Shown here piece after piece: positions 34,807-43,825 of a stretch of 48,665 bases of DNA. Origin of the DNA: an uncultured Dorea sp. (GTDB lineage: Bacteria > Bacillota_A > Clostridia > Lachnospirales > Lachnospiraceae); NCBI GenBank assembly GCA_910578865.1, contig CAJTRM010000023.1, forward strand, positions 1 to 48,665, given 5' to 3'. The notes beneath the pieces are model-generated. The model ran no database searches and had not been told where the DNA came from. It saw only the letters and a program-made list of their open reading frames with translations. Within the stretch, counting starts at the first letter, position 1; every line of letters begins with the position of its first letter. A program made the translations under genes and the position numbers.

Positions 34807-34867
34807 GCTGCATTATAACATGCAGCGGAGAAGAGATGGCTGTCGTTAGCCATCTTTTTCTCTTTTT
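34807..34867 (+). terminator. Double hairpin terminator after the symporter
   Basis: Two consecutive stems (34807-34813 with 34820-34826, and 34834-34841 with 34848-34855) end in TTTTCTCTTTTT. The second has the form of an intrinsic terminator. Confidence 0.8.
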
Positions 34868-34877
34868 ACAGGGATAA

Positions 34878-34964
34878 TTTAGATGGGCAAGATAACCTGC
34901 CCATCTAAAATAAATTTGCTTTTAAAGATATTCTCGGTTTTCTATTTACCCTTTTAAAGATATT
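34878..34964. promoter_or_regulatory. Hairpin and paired 14-bp repeats upstream of the receiver/GGDEF gene
   Basis: A 12-bp hairpin (34878-34889 with 34898-34909) is followed by two identical 14-bp copies of CTTTTAAAGATATT at 34919-34932 and 34951-34964. Their 32-bp period is about three helical turns, and each has a palindromic CTTTTAAAG core. They sit about 150 nt before the gene and look like paired protein-binding sites. No gene is seen in 34755-35109. Confidence 0.5.
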
Positions 34965-35109
34965 GCATGGAAAGGATGTCGAAATAAACTGACAAAAACA
35001 GGCGGTCGTGCTTGATAATTGTATTTACAGGTAATATAATTTCTTATAGAGGCAATACAATTTGAGGACGTATATATTGACAGAAAATACAGCTGTGAGG
35101 AGTGCAAGA

Positions 35110-36036
35110 ATGCAGAAAATACTAATTATTGATGAAAATCAGGAAGAAACGGAACTTTTAGAAGTAGTCTTAGGAGAGGAGTATGATGTTAAGATTGTCA
35201 GTACCGCGAAGGAAGGGCTCGTCTGTGCGGAGACAGGAGAATATTCTCTGATTTTTCTTGATGCGGCTATGCGGGAGATGGAAGACTTCGGCCTTCTTAA
35301 AGAACTGCAGGGGAAGATTATGCCGTGGCATATTTCTGTAATTCTGCTTATGGATGAAGCGGAGAAGAAGAAAGAAGAAAAAGGACTTGTGTTAGGGGCG
35401 GCTGATTTTATCGTGCGGCCGGCCTATCCGTTGGTGGTGAAGGCAAAGGCGCGCACCTACATCAGTCTGTACCAGTTCCGGAGGAAAGAACAGCAGCAGT
35501 CGGCTATGACAGATTCTTTGACGGATGTGTCAAGCAGGAAGTGCTATGATCTTCTCAGTATCCGCAAATGGCAGGAAGCTGTACGATTAAATTCGCCGGT
35601 TTCTGTCTGCCTGTTTGATATTGACAAATTCAGGACATATAACGACCGCTATGGATACCCGGCGGGGGATAAGGTGCTGGCTGCTGTGGCAGAGGCGGTA
35701 GCTTCGAGATTGACCCGAAGTACAGATTTTTTTGCACGCTATGAAGGAGACAGATTTGCTGCCGTAATATTGGGCGGTGAAGGCAGTTCTGTTTTTAATC
35801 ACATGAAGAATATATGCAGGAAAGTGAGAAAACTTAATATTCCTCACTGGAACTCGGATTCCGGTTTGATTACTATAAGTATCGGTGGTGTTACGGCAGT
35901 TCCGTCGATGGAAGATTCCTATGACACATATTTTAAGATTGCACAGCATATGCTGTTTGATGCTAAAAATGCAGGAAGGAACCGGATTATGTGGACAAAT
36001 GAAAAGGGGGAGCAGCTCAGAGAGGAAGAAGAATGA
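35110..36036 (+). CDS. Receiver / degenerate-GGDEF protein
   Basis: This 308-residue cytoplasmic protein has an N-terminal response-regulator receiver (about 1-122) and a GGDEF-type domain (about 132-300). The phosphoacceptor candidate is D51 (LIFLDAAM), but the conserved switch Lys before Pro is Arg (IVRPAYP, R103). In the GGDEF domain the substrate-side sequence FDIDKFRTYNDRYGYPAGD is well kept. The signature itself reads YEGDRF at 211-216 instead of GGDEF, losing the first Gly and the Glu, so cyclic-di-GMP synthesis is doubtful and a sensing role is possible. I chose the ATG at 35110 because GTGAGGAG (35095-35102) lies upstream; a TTG at 35062 is the longer alternative. Confidence 0.85.
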   Translation: MQKILIIDENQEETELLEVVLGEEYDVKIVSTAKEGLVCAETGEYSLIFLDAAMREMEDFGLLKELQGKIMPWHISVILLMDEAEKKKEEKGLVLGAADFIVRPAYPLVVKAKARTYISLYQFRRKEQQQSAMTDSLTDVSSRKCYDLLSIRKWQEAVRLNSPVSVCLFDIDKFRTYNDRYGYPAGDKVLAAVAEAVASRLTRSTDFFARYEGDRFAAVILGGEGSSVFNHMKNICRKVRKLNIPHWNSDSGLITISIGGVTAVPSMEDSYDTYFKIAQHMLFDAKNAGRNRIMWTNEKGEQLREEEE

Positions 36037-36226
36037 AAAGAAACAAATCCTATATGTCTAACGAAAAAAGGCTACGCATAACGCGCAGTCTTTTTGCAAT
36101 CTGGAGATTGGATGCGAACACGATTCGGGGTTTCAACTTATAATTTATAAATTGTTTGTGTTCTTTATACAATATAACGTATTTTTATCAAATGGTATAT
36201 AGATTTCTAATACAAAAAAATAAAAT

Positions 36227-36264
36227 AAATTGTGCTTGGAGCACAATTTTGATATAATTATAAT
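36227..36264 (+). promoter_or_regulatory. Perfect inverted repeat over the promoter of the PucR-type gene
   Basis: AAATTGTGCT (36227-36236) and AGCACAATTT (36240-36249) form a perfect 10-bp inverted repeat with a 3-nt centre. A TTGTGC -35-like hexamer (36230-36235) inside it is 17 nt from TATAAT (36253-36258). This suggests repression, perhaps autoregulation by the downstream regulator. The rest of 36037-36321 is AT-rich and empty of genes. Confidence 0.6.
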
Positions 36265-36321
36265 ATAAAAAAGTAAAAAAATAGCAAAAGCTGTAGACAT
36301 TTATGAAAAGGAGTACACCTG

Positions 36322-37449
36322 ATGGCAGTTACGTTGCAGGAATTATATGAAGAGATAGAGACAATGTATGATGTTCGTCTGGTAACGGACGGCTGTTTCC
36401 ATAAAATGATCGAGTGGATGCATGTGGTAGAAAATCCGGAATTTATCAGCCTCCTTCACGGAAATGAATTGATTTTTACTGCGGGTCTGCAGTATACCTC
36501 CGAAGAATGGCTGATAAATTTTATTAAAAGACTGATCGATGCCGATGCAGGTGGTCTTGTCCTCTCTATGCACGACGGGAAAACATACCCGGACTGGGTG
36601 GTGGATTACTGTAATACGAATCGGTTTCCTCTTTTTGCTTCCGGATGGAACGCTCCGTATATGGATATCATGAGGCTTTTTGCATCGGTTCTTCTGAAAA
36701 ATGAGCAGCGTGAGACAAATCTGAATACGGCGCTTAAGAATGCGATCGCGTATCCGGACAATGAAGAAGCTTATATCCATCATTTTGAGCATAATGGGTT
36801 TTACCGGAATATGGAGTACATGATTGCCGTGTTAAGCTGCAATGCATACCGAACGGAGGGCGGAAATGGGAGGCTCCAGGAGATTGCAAGGGAACTGTAT
36901 TATTCGCTTGAGCATGGGATTGTAGTCGCAGAGGATGACAGGCTTTTGATTATGGTGTCGGAGCATGGCAAAGAGATTCTCAGAAAAAAGCTTGAGCAAA
37001 TCTGCAGGGCGGATTCCAGGGTATATGCCGGGATCGGCACGGAGGTATCAAGGCTTCAGGAGCTTCAGGAGAGTTATGAGCATGCTATGACAGCTTACCA
37101 GCTTACAAATACCGCAATCTCTACGAATATTCTGGTATATGAAGAACTGGGGATGTACAAGATTCTGTCTGATCTGAAGCATCCTGAACTGGGAGAGCTG
37201 TTTATTCAGGAGGTGCTTGGAGCATTACTTGCATATGATCGTAAGAATGGATCTGATTACACAGAAATTCTGGAAGCCTTTTTCGACAATGACTGCAGTA
37301 TCTTATATACTTCCCGGGCAATTTATTGTCATAAAAATACGTTAAATTACAAGATGAACAAGATTAAAGAAATCCTTGGCTACGATATCATGAGCAATGA
37401 GAACCGGACAAGGATCATGGTGGCTTTGTATTTTATGAAGATCCGATAG
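36322..37449 (+). CDS. PucR-family transcriptional regulator
   Basis: This 375-residue protein has the PucR N-terminal domain (about residues 1-120, beginning VTLQELYEEIETMYDVRLV), a central GGDEF-like CdaR-type region (about 150-270) and a C-terminal helix-turn-helix (about 310-372, with ILYTSRAIYCHKNTLNYKMNKIKEILGYDI). Family members control purine, amino acid or sugar-acid catabolism in response to metabolites. No catabolic operon is next to it: the receiver/GGDEF gene is upstream and a histidine kinase is convergent. It may act on itself, through the perfect inverted repeat in its promoter, or on distant genes. Confidence 0.87.
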   Translation: MAVTLQELYEEIETMYDVRLVTDGCFHKMIEWMHVVENPEFISLLHGNELIFTAGLQYTSEEWLINFIKRLIDADAGGLVLSMHDGKTYPDWVVDYCNTNRFPLFASGWNAPYMDIMRLFASVLLKNEQRETNLNTALKNAIAYPDNEEAYIHHFEHNGFYRNMEYMIAVLSCNAYRTEGGNGRLQEIARELYYSLEHGIVVAEDDRLLIMVSEHGKEILRKKLEQICRADSRVYAGIGTEVSRLQELQESYEHAMTAYQLTNTAISTNILVYEELGMYKILSDLKHPELGELFIQEVLGALLAYDRKNGSDYTEILEAFFDNDCSILYTSRAIYCHKNTLNYKMNKIKEILGYDIMSNENRTRIMVALYFMKIR

Positions 37450-37475
37450 ATATATGCTTTATCCTGCTTCTGTTT

Positions 37476-38825
37476 TTATTGCAGCGGCAGGCTGAGTATT
37501 ACGGTAAAGGCGCCGTCCTTTTCCTCCACTTTTATTTCACTGCCGAGAAGTTTTGTCATTTTTTGTACATTGTTCAGGCCGATATTGTTGCTGCGGGTGC
37601 AGGAATGTTCTTGTTTTACAGCATTAGTGATAGAAATCGACAGAATTTGCTTCTTTATTTTCCCGGATACAGTAACCGGTTGTTTTTTGTCTCCATATTT
37701 TAAAATATTGGAGAAAAGGTTATTGATGATTCGTTTCAGCATAGTCTTGTCGCTTTCCATCACATGAGAGGTATCGGGCATTAAGAGATGGGGAGTAAAG
37801 CCGGCAAGCCTGATAAAATCACAGTTTTCCGTAAGACACTGTTCTATAAAGTCTGTGGAGAGCCAGGAGATTTCCGGGACTTCGTTTTCCTCGGATACAA
37901 GTGCGTATTCAAACATCCGGTCTGTCAGGTCTTTGATATCCTCTGCTTTCTTAAGGCATCTTCCGATATATTCTTCCTGAACTCCGGGGTTGCGCTTTAG
38001 GCGTAAGACCTCCAGGTATCCGGTCAGGATCGTGAGAGGGGTACGAAGATCATGGGACAATGCCGTGATCAGATCCTGATTGGCCTTGTGGCTTGCCTGT
38101 TCTTTCATGATATTTTCGTTCAGTGTAATTCTCAGGTTATTGAGCTCTCTTGCGAGAATGCCGATCTCATCATTTCCAAGATTAGGGACCGAGCGGGTCA
38201 GATCTCCGGAGGACATGGTAAGCACCTCTTTTTCCAGCACCCGGACGAATTTGATTTTCCGGTTGAAAAAGAATAAAATAATAATAAAAAACAGAAGGAT
38301 GGAAATGAACAGGCATCCGGCAAGGTAAGGATAAGTAAAAAGAGTACGTTCATAATTGGTCATTATAACCATGGCAACGTCATTCCGGAATTCCAGCGGA
38401 AACATCCGTGAGTCCTCGCCTTCACCGTCGGAAAACCGGTAGCCGATATCGAAAAAGAAGCGGAAATCCTGCTGCATCATAGCAGGTGCGAATCTTCCGG
38501 CTCGGTAAAGTCCGTCGTCTCTTCCATACAGATAGATACTTGTATATTCGTTTGGCAGCTCAAGGAATGGCTCTATGGCAGCAACGCCGTCCTCATCCTC
38601 TTCTGAGTCGGGGACATCATAGTTCTTTGCAGCTTCATAGAGTTCATCCATAAAATCCATGTCATCTAATTGTGTGTAGGCATAATCTTTTCCTGTTACG
38701 GCTACAGCGATTGACCATTTGTATAACCAGAGCTTATGGAACAGGAAAAAAGAAATGCATCCTGCAAATAAGATCAGCAGTACAAGCTGTGTTCTGATTT
38801 TCATGCTTTTTATTTTCTTAATCAC
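37476..38825 (-). CDS. Sensor histidine kinase (VanS-like)
   Basis: This 449-residue kinase has two membrane helices (about residues 10-30 and 160-182) around an extracellular sensing domain of about 130 residues. A HAMP linker follows, then the phosphorylation site region ALSHDLRTPLTILTGYLE (His in SHDLRTP) and a GHKL ATPase with the N box RIINNLFSNILKYG. The terminal G-box region is shortened (NNIGLNNVQKMTKLLG) but present. I propose the GTG at 38825, which overlaps the response-regulator stop and follows an AAAGGGG site; an ATG at 38804 is the alternative. It forms an operon with the upstream response regulator, and both are divergent from a cell-surface glycosylation operon. Confidence 0.85.
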   Translation of the reverse strand: MIKKIKSMKIRTQLVLLILFAGCISFFLFHKLWLYKWSIAVAVTGKDYAYTQLDDMDFMDELYEAAKNYDVPDSEEDEDGVAAIEPFLELPNEYTSIYLYGRDDGLYRAGRFAPAMMQQDFRFFFDIGYRFSDGEGEDSRMFPLEFRNDVAMVIMTNYERTLFTYPYLAGCLFISILLFFIIILFFFNRKIKFVRVLEKEVLTMSSGDLTRSVPNLGNDEIGILARELNNLRITLNENIMKEQASHKANQDLITALSHDLRTPLTILTGYLEVLRLKRNPGVQEEYIGRCLKKAEDIKDLTDRMFEYALVSEENEVPEISWLSTDFIEQCLTENCDFIRLAGFTPHLLMPDTSHVMESDKTMLKRIINNLFSNILKYGDKKQPVTVSGKIKKQILSISITNAVKQEHSCTRSNNIGLNNVQKMTKLLGSEIKVEEKDGAFTVILSLPLQ

Positions 38826-39534
38826 AGCAATACCCCTTTCCCCAAACCGTTTTGATAAGTACCGGATTTTTCGGATCTTTTTCAATTTTCAGACGAAGAT
38901 TGCGGATATGGACTGTTACCGTATTGTTTGCACCATAGTAGTATGGCTCGTTCCAGACTGCTTCGTACAGGCGTATCGCAGAAAAGATCTGCCGCCGGTT
39001 TTTAATGAGTAAGAGAAGGACGGCATATTCGGTTCCTGTCAGATCGAGCAGGGCACCGTTTGCACGCACCTCTTCCTTTGATTCATCTATTTTCAGATGA
39101 TGATAGGTAATGACTTCGTTACATCCGGAGGGCAGCCGGCATTCTGCCGCATCTTTTCCCTTGTAGATCTGATATCTGCGGATCAATGCCTTGCTTCGGC
39201 TGATCAGCTCATTGTAAGAAAAGGGCTTTGCCAGATAATCATCTCCGCCGCTGGAAAAACCCAGTGTTTTGTCGCTGTCTTTCGTCCGGGCGCTCAGAAA
39301 TAAAACCGGCGCATTGCTGTTTTTTCGGATTTCAAGGCAGGTCTGGTAGCCGTTTAATCCCGGCATCATAATATCAAGGATAATTAAGTCGAACCCACCC
39401 TTCTGGATATAATTTAATGCAGTCTGGCCGTCTGAGGCTTCCGTTACTTCAAACCCTTCTCCTTTTAATAATACATGTATGATCTCCCGTATTTCCGGAT
39501 TGTCGTCTACAACTAATATGGTTGATTTGTTCAT
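38818..39534 (-). CDS. OmpR/PhoB-family response regulator (VanR-like)
   Basis: This 238-residue regulator has a receiver domain (about 1-120) with the acidic pocket VVDDN, the phosphoacceptor in LIILDIMMPG (Asp near residue 53) and the KPF switch lysine. A C-terminal winged helix follows (about 135-235, with LTGTEYAVLLLLIKNRRQIFS and VHIRNLRLKIE). It is overlapped by the kinase gene. The divergent GtrA-GT2-YfhO operon begins 214 bp away, and the spacer holds an 11-bp inverted repeat that could be its binding site. I infer that the system adjusts envelope glycosylation in response to cell-wall or antimicrobial stress. Confidence 0.92.
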   Translation of the reverse strand: MNKSTILVVDDNPEIREIIHVLLKGEGFEVTEASDGQTALNYIQKGGFDLIILDIMMPGLNGYQTCLEIRKNSNAPVLFLSARTKDSDKTLGFSSGGDDYLAKPFSYNELISRSKALIRRYQIYKGKDAAECRLPSGCNEVITYHHLKIDESKEEVRANGALLDLTGTEYAVLLLLIKNRRQIFSAIRLYEAVWNEPYYYGANNTVTVHIRNLRLKIEKDPKNPVLIKTVWGKGYCCD

Positions 39535-39577
39535 TGTCAGTCCTGCTCCTTATGTACATTGAGGATATTATAGCAGA

Positions 39578-39619
39578 TTTCTAAAGAAGAATTAGGGCAT
39601 CTTAATAATTCTTTAGAAA
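39578..39619. promoter_or_regulatory. Inverted repeat between the two-component system and the glycosylation operon
   Basis: TTTCTAAAGAA (39578-39588) and TTCTTTAGAAA (39609-39619) are perfect 11-bp inverted copies separated by 20 bp. Their centres are 31 bp apart, near three helical turns. They occupy the middle of the divergent spacer and are the best candidate binding sites for the response regulator. Confidence 0.6.
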
Positions 39620-39748
39620 TAATTAGGCCTTTTCTTAAGGGTTTTGGATTAAAGTATGTAATTGTCGGGAAGATATATGATTAAGGGGATCATACTTTTC
39701 GGAAACAGCAAGGCTGTTAAAAGTACATTTGTAAAGGAGCGTGAACAG

Positions 39749-40180
39749 ATGAAAGGATTTATCAGGAGGCTGGCAGATGAAGAAGTGATTCGATATCTGT
39801 TTTTTGGCGCATGCACGACGGGAGTGAACTTTGCGGTATTTTCATTCCTGAGGTATTGGAGGAATGTTCCTGTCAATATGGCGAATTTAGTGTCTATTGT
39901 GTCGGCGGTTATATTTGCATTTTTTGTTAACCATTTCTATGTGTTTCGGGTTGAAGAAATGAGGGGAAGAAAAATGCTGATGGAGTTTGCAGATTTTATG
40001 GGAATGCGGATAGGAACATTGTTGATTGAGTACTGGGGTGTGTGGTTTTTGTCCGGATATAAGGGATGTATAGATTGGGTGAGTAAAGGTGTGATGCAGG
40101 TTATAGTCATCCTTTTGAATTATGTTATCAGCAAATATATGGTATTCAAAGTACGACAGGTCGGAGGTGCGTCAGAATGA
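39749..40180 (+). CDS. GtrA-family membrane protein
   Basis: This 143-residue protein has four hydrophobic segments and the GtrA pattern (RYLFFGACTTGVNFAVFSFL near the N terminus, AFFVNHFYVFR in the middle, LNYVISKYMVFK at the end). GtrA/GtcA proteins are thought to flip undecaprenyl-phosphate-linked sugars across the membrane for glycosylation of teichoic acids or O-antigen. I chose the ATG at 39749 because AAGGAG (39734-39739) lies 9 nt upstream; the longer frame from 39662 adds a segment foreign to the family. It overlaps the glycosyltransferase gene by 4 nt (ATGA), first in a three-gene operon. Confidence 0.9.
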   Translation: MKGFIRRLADEEVIRYLFFGACTTGVNFAVFSFLRYWRNVPVNMANLVSIVSAVIFAFFVNHFYVFRVEEMRGRKMLMEFADFMGMRIGTLLIEYWGVWFLSGYKGCIDWVSKGVMQVIVILLNYVISKYMVFKVRQVGGASE

Positions 40181-41142
40181 GTAGAATGAGTATTGTAGTT
40201 CCATGCTTCAACGAGGAAGAAGCGCTGCCGGTATACTACCGGGAAATGTGCAGGGTGATGCAGGAAATGAAGGATGTGGAGTTTGAGATTTTGTTTGTGG
40301 ATGATGGATCTTCGGATCGGACGCTTGAGATTTTGAAGGGTCTGAATGAGACGGACGGGCGCTGCAGGTATCTTTCTTTTTCCAGGAATTTCGGAAAAGA
40401 GGCGGCGATCTATGCAGGGCTTCAGAATGCCGTGGGTGATTATGTGGCTACGATGGATGTGGACTTGCAGGATCCGCCGGGACTTTTGCCGGAAATGTAC
40501 CGGATTCTTAAGGAAGAGGATTATGACAGTGTGGCCACAAGGCGTTCTACACGGACAGGAGAGCCAAAGATACGTTCGTTTTTGTCAGAAAGCTTTTACC
40601 GCTTCATCAACAGTATTTCCAAAACGGAAATTGTGAACGGAGCAAGAGATTATCGGCTTATGAAACGAAAAATGGTGGATGCGGTACTTGGGATGAGTGA
40701 ATACAATCGATTTTCCAAGGGAATCTTTGAATGGGTAGGATTTCGGACGAAATGGCTGGAATTCCAGAACATCGGCCGTTGTGCCGGAGAGACGAAATGG
40801 TCGGTCAAGAAGCTGTTCTTCTATTCTCTTGAAGGGATTACCGGTTTTTCTGTGGCTCCGCTGTCTCTTGCGGCAGTCGTGGGGGTTGTATTTTGTATAC
40901 TGGCATTTTTAATGATACTTGTGATTATTGTCAGGACAATTGTCTGGGGAGATCCGGTGTCCGGCTGGCCGTCGCTGGCGTGTATTATTTTTATGGTCAG
41001 TGGAATCCAGCTGTTCTGTACGGGGATCGTGGGCCAGTATCTGTCGAAGACATACCTTGAGACAAAACGCCGGCCGATTTTTATCTTAAAGGATTCCAGT
41101 GAGGAGGATGAAGGAGGGGTACATGGGAAGGTATCGTTATAA
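40177..41142 (+). CDS. GT2 undecaprenyl-phosphate sugar transferase (CsbB/GtrB-like)
   Basis: This 321-residue glycosyltransferase has a GT-A domain with IVVPCFNEEEALP, FVDDGSSDRT and the DxD-type MDVDLQDPP, and two C-terminal membrane helices (about residues 230-255 and 268-290). This layout is that of CsbB and GtrB, which load a sugar from its nucleotide form onto undecaprenyl phosphate at the inner face of the membrane. It is coupled by overlap to GtrA before it and to the YfhO protein after it. That matches the three-component glycosylation scheme: charge the lipid, flip it, transfer the sugar. The sugar is not determined. Confidence 0.92.
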   Translation: MSRMSIVVPCFNEEEALPVYYREMCRVMQEMKDVEFEILFVDDGSSDRTLEILKGLNETDGRCRYLSFSRNFGKEAAIYAGLQNAVGDYVATMDVDLQDPPGLLPEMYRILKEEDYDSVATRRSTRTGEPKIRSFLSESFYRFINSISKTEIVNGARDYRLMKRKMVDAVLGMSEYNRFSKGIFEWVGFRTKWLEFQNIGRCAGETKWSVKKLFFYSLEGITGFSVAPLSLAAVVGVVFCILAFLMILVIIVRTIVWGDPVSGWPSLACIIFMVSGIQLFCTGIVGQYLSKTYLETKRRPIFILKDSSEEDEGGVHGKVSL

Positions 41143-43756
41143 GGAAGGATATAGCTATTTTCTGCTGTTTCTCCTTACGGGACTTGTTTGTTATGTGTTT
41201 GTCCTGCGTTTTGGCGTGTTTGGGGCAAGGGTAGACTGGATCAGCCAGCACAGTGTGCTGCCGGACTATTTTCGGAGACAGTTCTATGATACATGGGAAC
41301 TGTTCCCGGAGTTTGCGCTCAATATAGGGGGAGGGCAGAATATCTATCACTTTGCTTATTATGGATTGTACAGTCCGGTTATTCTATTATCCTATCTCCT
41401 GCCCTTTGTAAAAATGTCGGATTATATGATGGCTGCACAGTTTCTGTGCCTTGAGGCGTCTGTGATGCTGTTTTATGCATGGCTCAGGAACAGGGGATTT
41501 CACAGGGCAACAGCATTGTTTTCATCCGTTATATTTCTGCTTGCAGGCCCGATGGTGTATCATTCCTATCATCAGATTATGTTTGTCAGTTATATGCCGT
41601 TTCTTTGTCTGGGACTTTGGGGAGTGGATCGATATTTTGACGGCGGTTCCGGGGAGCAGCGCCGGGACGGGAATTTAGGAAGGGCAGGGGAGAAAAGGGC
41701 CTGTGGACTTCTGGCGGTCAGTATCGTGCTGATGATCCTGACAAGCTTTTATTATAGTATCGGAGGTATGCTGGTACTTGTGCTGTATGGGCTTCACCGG
41801 TATTTTGAGGCCTGCAGGCAGGAAGCCGGGTTTACTTTTTGCGGCTTTCTGAGGGAAGGGCTGAGATTTGCGATGCCGTTTGTCTTTGCTGTGGTAATCA
41901 GTAGTTTTTTTCTGGTTCCTACATGGATGGCGCTTGGAGGAAGGGAAGGAGACGGAGCAGATGTCAGTGTATGGAGTTTATTCGCTCCCCGGATATCGTT
42001 GGATCGTTTTTTCTACAGCCCCTATGGAATCGGGCTTACTACGCTGTGTGTCACGGCGCTTGCGGCAATGTTGTTTTTCAGGGGACTGCATGAAAAGGTT
42101 CTGGCGTTTGGATGTGTGATCGTACTGACTGTGCCGGTATTTGCATATTTACTGAACGGAGGGCTGTATATCCGTGATAAGGTGATGATTCCATTTTTGC
42201 CGTTGTTATGTTATGTATTGGCCTATTATGTAAGAAGCCTGCCGCAGACGGAGGGAATGGCGGTGTGGAAGCGGCTGCTTCCGTATCTGGTTCCTATTTT
42301 TCTTGCTTATGCTGCACGTCAGAAAGGCGATGTCGGGAAATACTGGAAGCTTGTGGCTTTGGATGGTATAGTAATGCTTTGCTGTTTCCTTTTCTTTGAG
42401 AGTCCTTTGCATAAAAAGAGATATCCGGTGCTCCTGCTGCTGCCTTCGGTGCTGTTTCTTTCTTTTTTCGGAATGGCTCTGCATACAAAGGATGGTCTTG
42501 TGGAGGAGCGGGCGTTTTATGAAAAGATCACGGATTCAGATATCGGAGAGTTGATTGCAGCGGCTGTGGAGGAAGAACATGGTTTTTACCGGACAGAGCA
42601 ATTGGGAAGCGACAGAGAGAACGCGGCAAACCTGAACCGGATCTGGGATACGGGACAATATATTTCGTCGGTGTATTCTTCGGCGTATAACGCAGACTAC
42701 CAGGAGTTCAGGAGGGATGCTTTTGAACTGGAGGCGCCGTTTCGCAATATTCTGATGCAGTCCGCATCGTCGAATCCGGTTTACCAGGATTTTATGGGGG
42801 TGAAGTACATTGTTTCCCAGAAGGAAGTAAAAGGGTGCGAGCTGGTGTCAGACAATGGAAAGTGGAAACTGTATGAAAATAATAATGCCCTGCCGGCAGC
42901 CTATGCGACCGACCGTATGATCGGCAGGGAAACATATGAGAAGCTGGAATTCCCCTACAATCAGCTGGCGCTGCTTGAGTATGCCGTAGAGGAGAGTACA
43001 GGCGGAGAAGACGGCGGCAGTACGGAACGGGAAATCACAGACAGGATCCGTGCAGAGTATGGGGTGACGCCGCAGGAGGTGACACTGCCGGAGAAAATAT
43101 CAGCCGGGAAGAATGAGACAGTTGCTGTCAGTGTCCCCGGTGCAGCTTCGGAAGAGGAAGGATCTGCCGAGGCAGGACATCGTGTTTTATTTTTAAAGTT
43201 CCGCGTAAAGAACCGGAAGCCTTCAAAGGATCTTGCAGTCTGGGTGGAAGGAATAAGGAACAAGCTGACCGGCAGAAATCATTTTTACTATAATGACAAT
43301 ACTACATTTACCTATGCGGTTTTACTGGAGGAAGACCAGAAAACGATTGAGATTACATTCGGAAAAGGGGAGTATGAGATATCAGATGCAGTGTGCTGTG
43401 TTGGAAGATTGCCGGTACACAGGCAGGGACAGCTCTGCGGGTCAGAATTCTTCCTTGATAAGGCGGGGACGAAGGGGAATGTGATTGCAGGCCGGGTGGA
43501 TGTTAAAAATGACGGATATTTTATCACTACGATACCGTATGATGAAAATTTTATCGTTTTGGTAGATGGAGAAAAGGCAGAGTATGAGAAAGTAAACGAA
43601 GCATTTTTAGGATGTAAAATTAAGAAAGGGGAACATGAGGTGAAAATTGTCTATCATGCGCCCGGAGCCCGGACCGGACAGATGGTATCCCTGCTGGGAA
43701 TATTGGCAGTCGGGCTCCTGAGAAGGAGGAGGCGCAGGGCCGGGCTGCCAATCTAA
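41123..43756 (+). CDS. YfhO-family membrane glycosyltransferase
   Basis: This 877-residue protein has about a dozen N-terminal membrane segments (to about residue 460), a large extracytoplasmic beta-rich region (about 470-850) and a last hydrophobic helix followed by a run of arginines. The first external loop carries the acidic region FGARVDWISQHSVLPDYFR. YfhO proteins are GT-C-type enzymes that take a sugar from undecaprenyl phosphate and add it to lipoteichoic acid or similar polymers outside the cell. I chose the ATG at 41123 because AAGGAGG lies 5 nt upstream. It overlaps the GT2 gene by 20 bp, completing the operon. The acceptor polymer is inferred. Confidence 0.88.
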   Translation: MGRYRYKEGYSYFLLFLLTGLVCYVFVLRFGVFGARVDWISQHSVLPDYFRRQFYDTWELFPEFALNIGGGQNIYHFAYYGLYSPVILLSYLLPFVKMSDYMMAAQFLCLEASVMLFYAWLRNRGFHRATALFSSVIFLLAGPMVYHSYHQIMFVSYMPFLCLGLWGVDRYFDGGSGEQRRDGNLGRAGEKRACGLLAVSIVLMILTSFYYSIGGMLVLVLYGLHRYFEACRQEAGFTFCGFLREGLRFAMPFVFAVVISSFFLVPTWMALGGREGDGADVSVWSLFAPRISLDRFFYSPYGIGLTTLCVTALAAMLFFRGLHEKVLAFGCVIVLTVPVFAYLLNGGLYIRDKVMIPFLPLLCYVLAYYVRSLPQTEGMAVWKRLLPYLVPIFLAYAARQKGDVGKYWKLVALDGIVMLCCFLFFESPLHKKRYPVLLLLPSVLFLSFFGMALHTKDGLVEERAFYEKITDSDIGELIAAAVEEEHGFYRTEQLGSDRENAANLNRIWDTGQYISSVYSSAYNADYQEFRRDAFELEAPFRNILMQSASSNPVYQDFMGVKYIVSQKEVKGCELVSDNGKWKLYENNNALPAAYATDRMIGRETYEKLEFPYNQLALLEYAVEESTGGEDGGSTEREITDRIRAEYGVTPQEVTLPEKISAGKNETVAVSVPGAASEEEGSAEAGHRVLFLKFRVKNRKPSKDLAVWVEGIRNKLTGRNHFYYNDNTTFTYAVLLEEDQKTIEITFGKGEYEISDAVCCVGRLPVHRQGQLCGSEFFLDKAGTKGNVIAGRVDVKNDGYFITTIPYDENFIVLVDGEKAEYEKVNEAFLGCKIKKGEHEVKIVYHAPGARTGQMVSLLGILAVGLLRRRRRRAGLPI

Positions 43757-43769
43757 ATTGGGCTATACC

Positions 43770-43798
43770 TTGACAACTTTCGATTTAAAGTATATCAT
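43770..43798 (+). promoter_or_regulatory. Promoter of the TPP-riboswitch/thiT unit
   Basis: TTGACA (43770-43775) and TATCAT (43793-43798) have a 17-nt spacer. The riboswitch begins about 28 nt downstream of the -10 element. Confidence 0.7.
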
Positions 43799-43825
43799 TG
43801 TTCCTGTAAAACTACATAGGATTGA

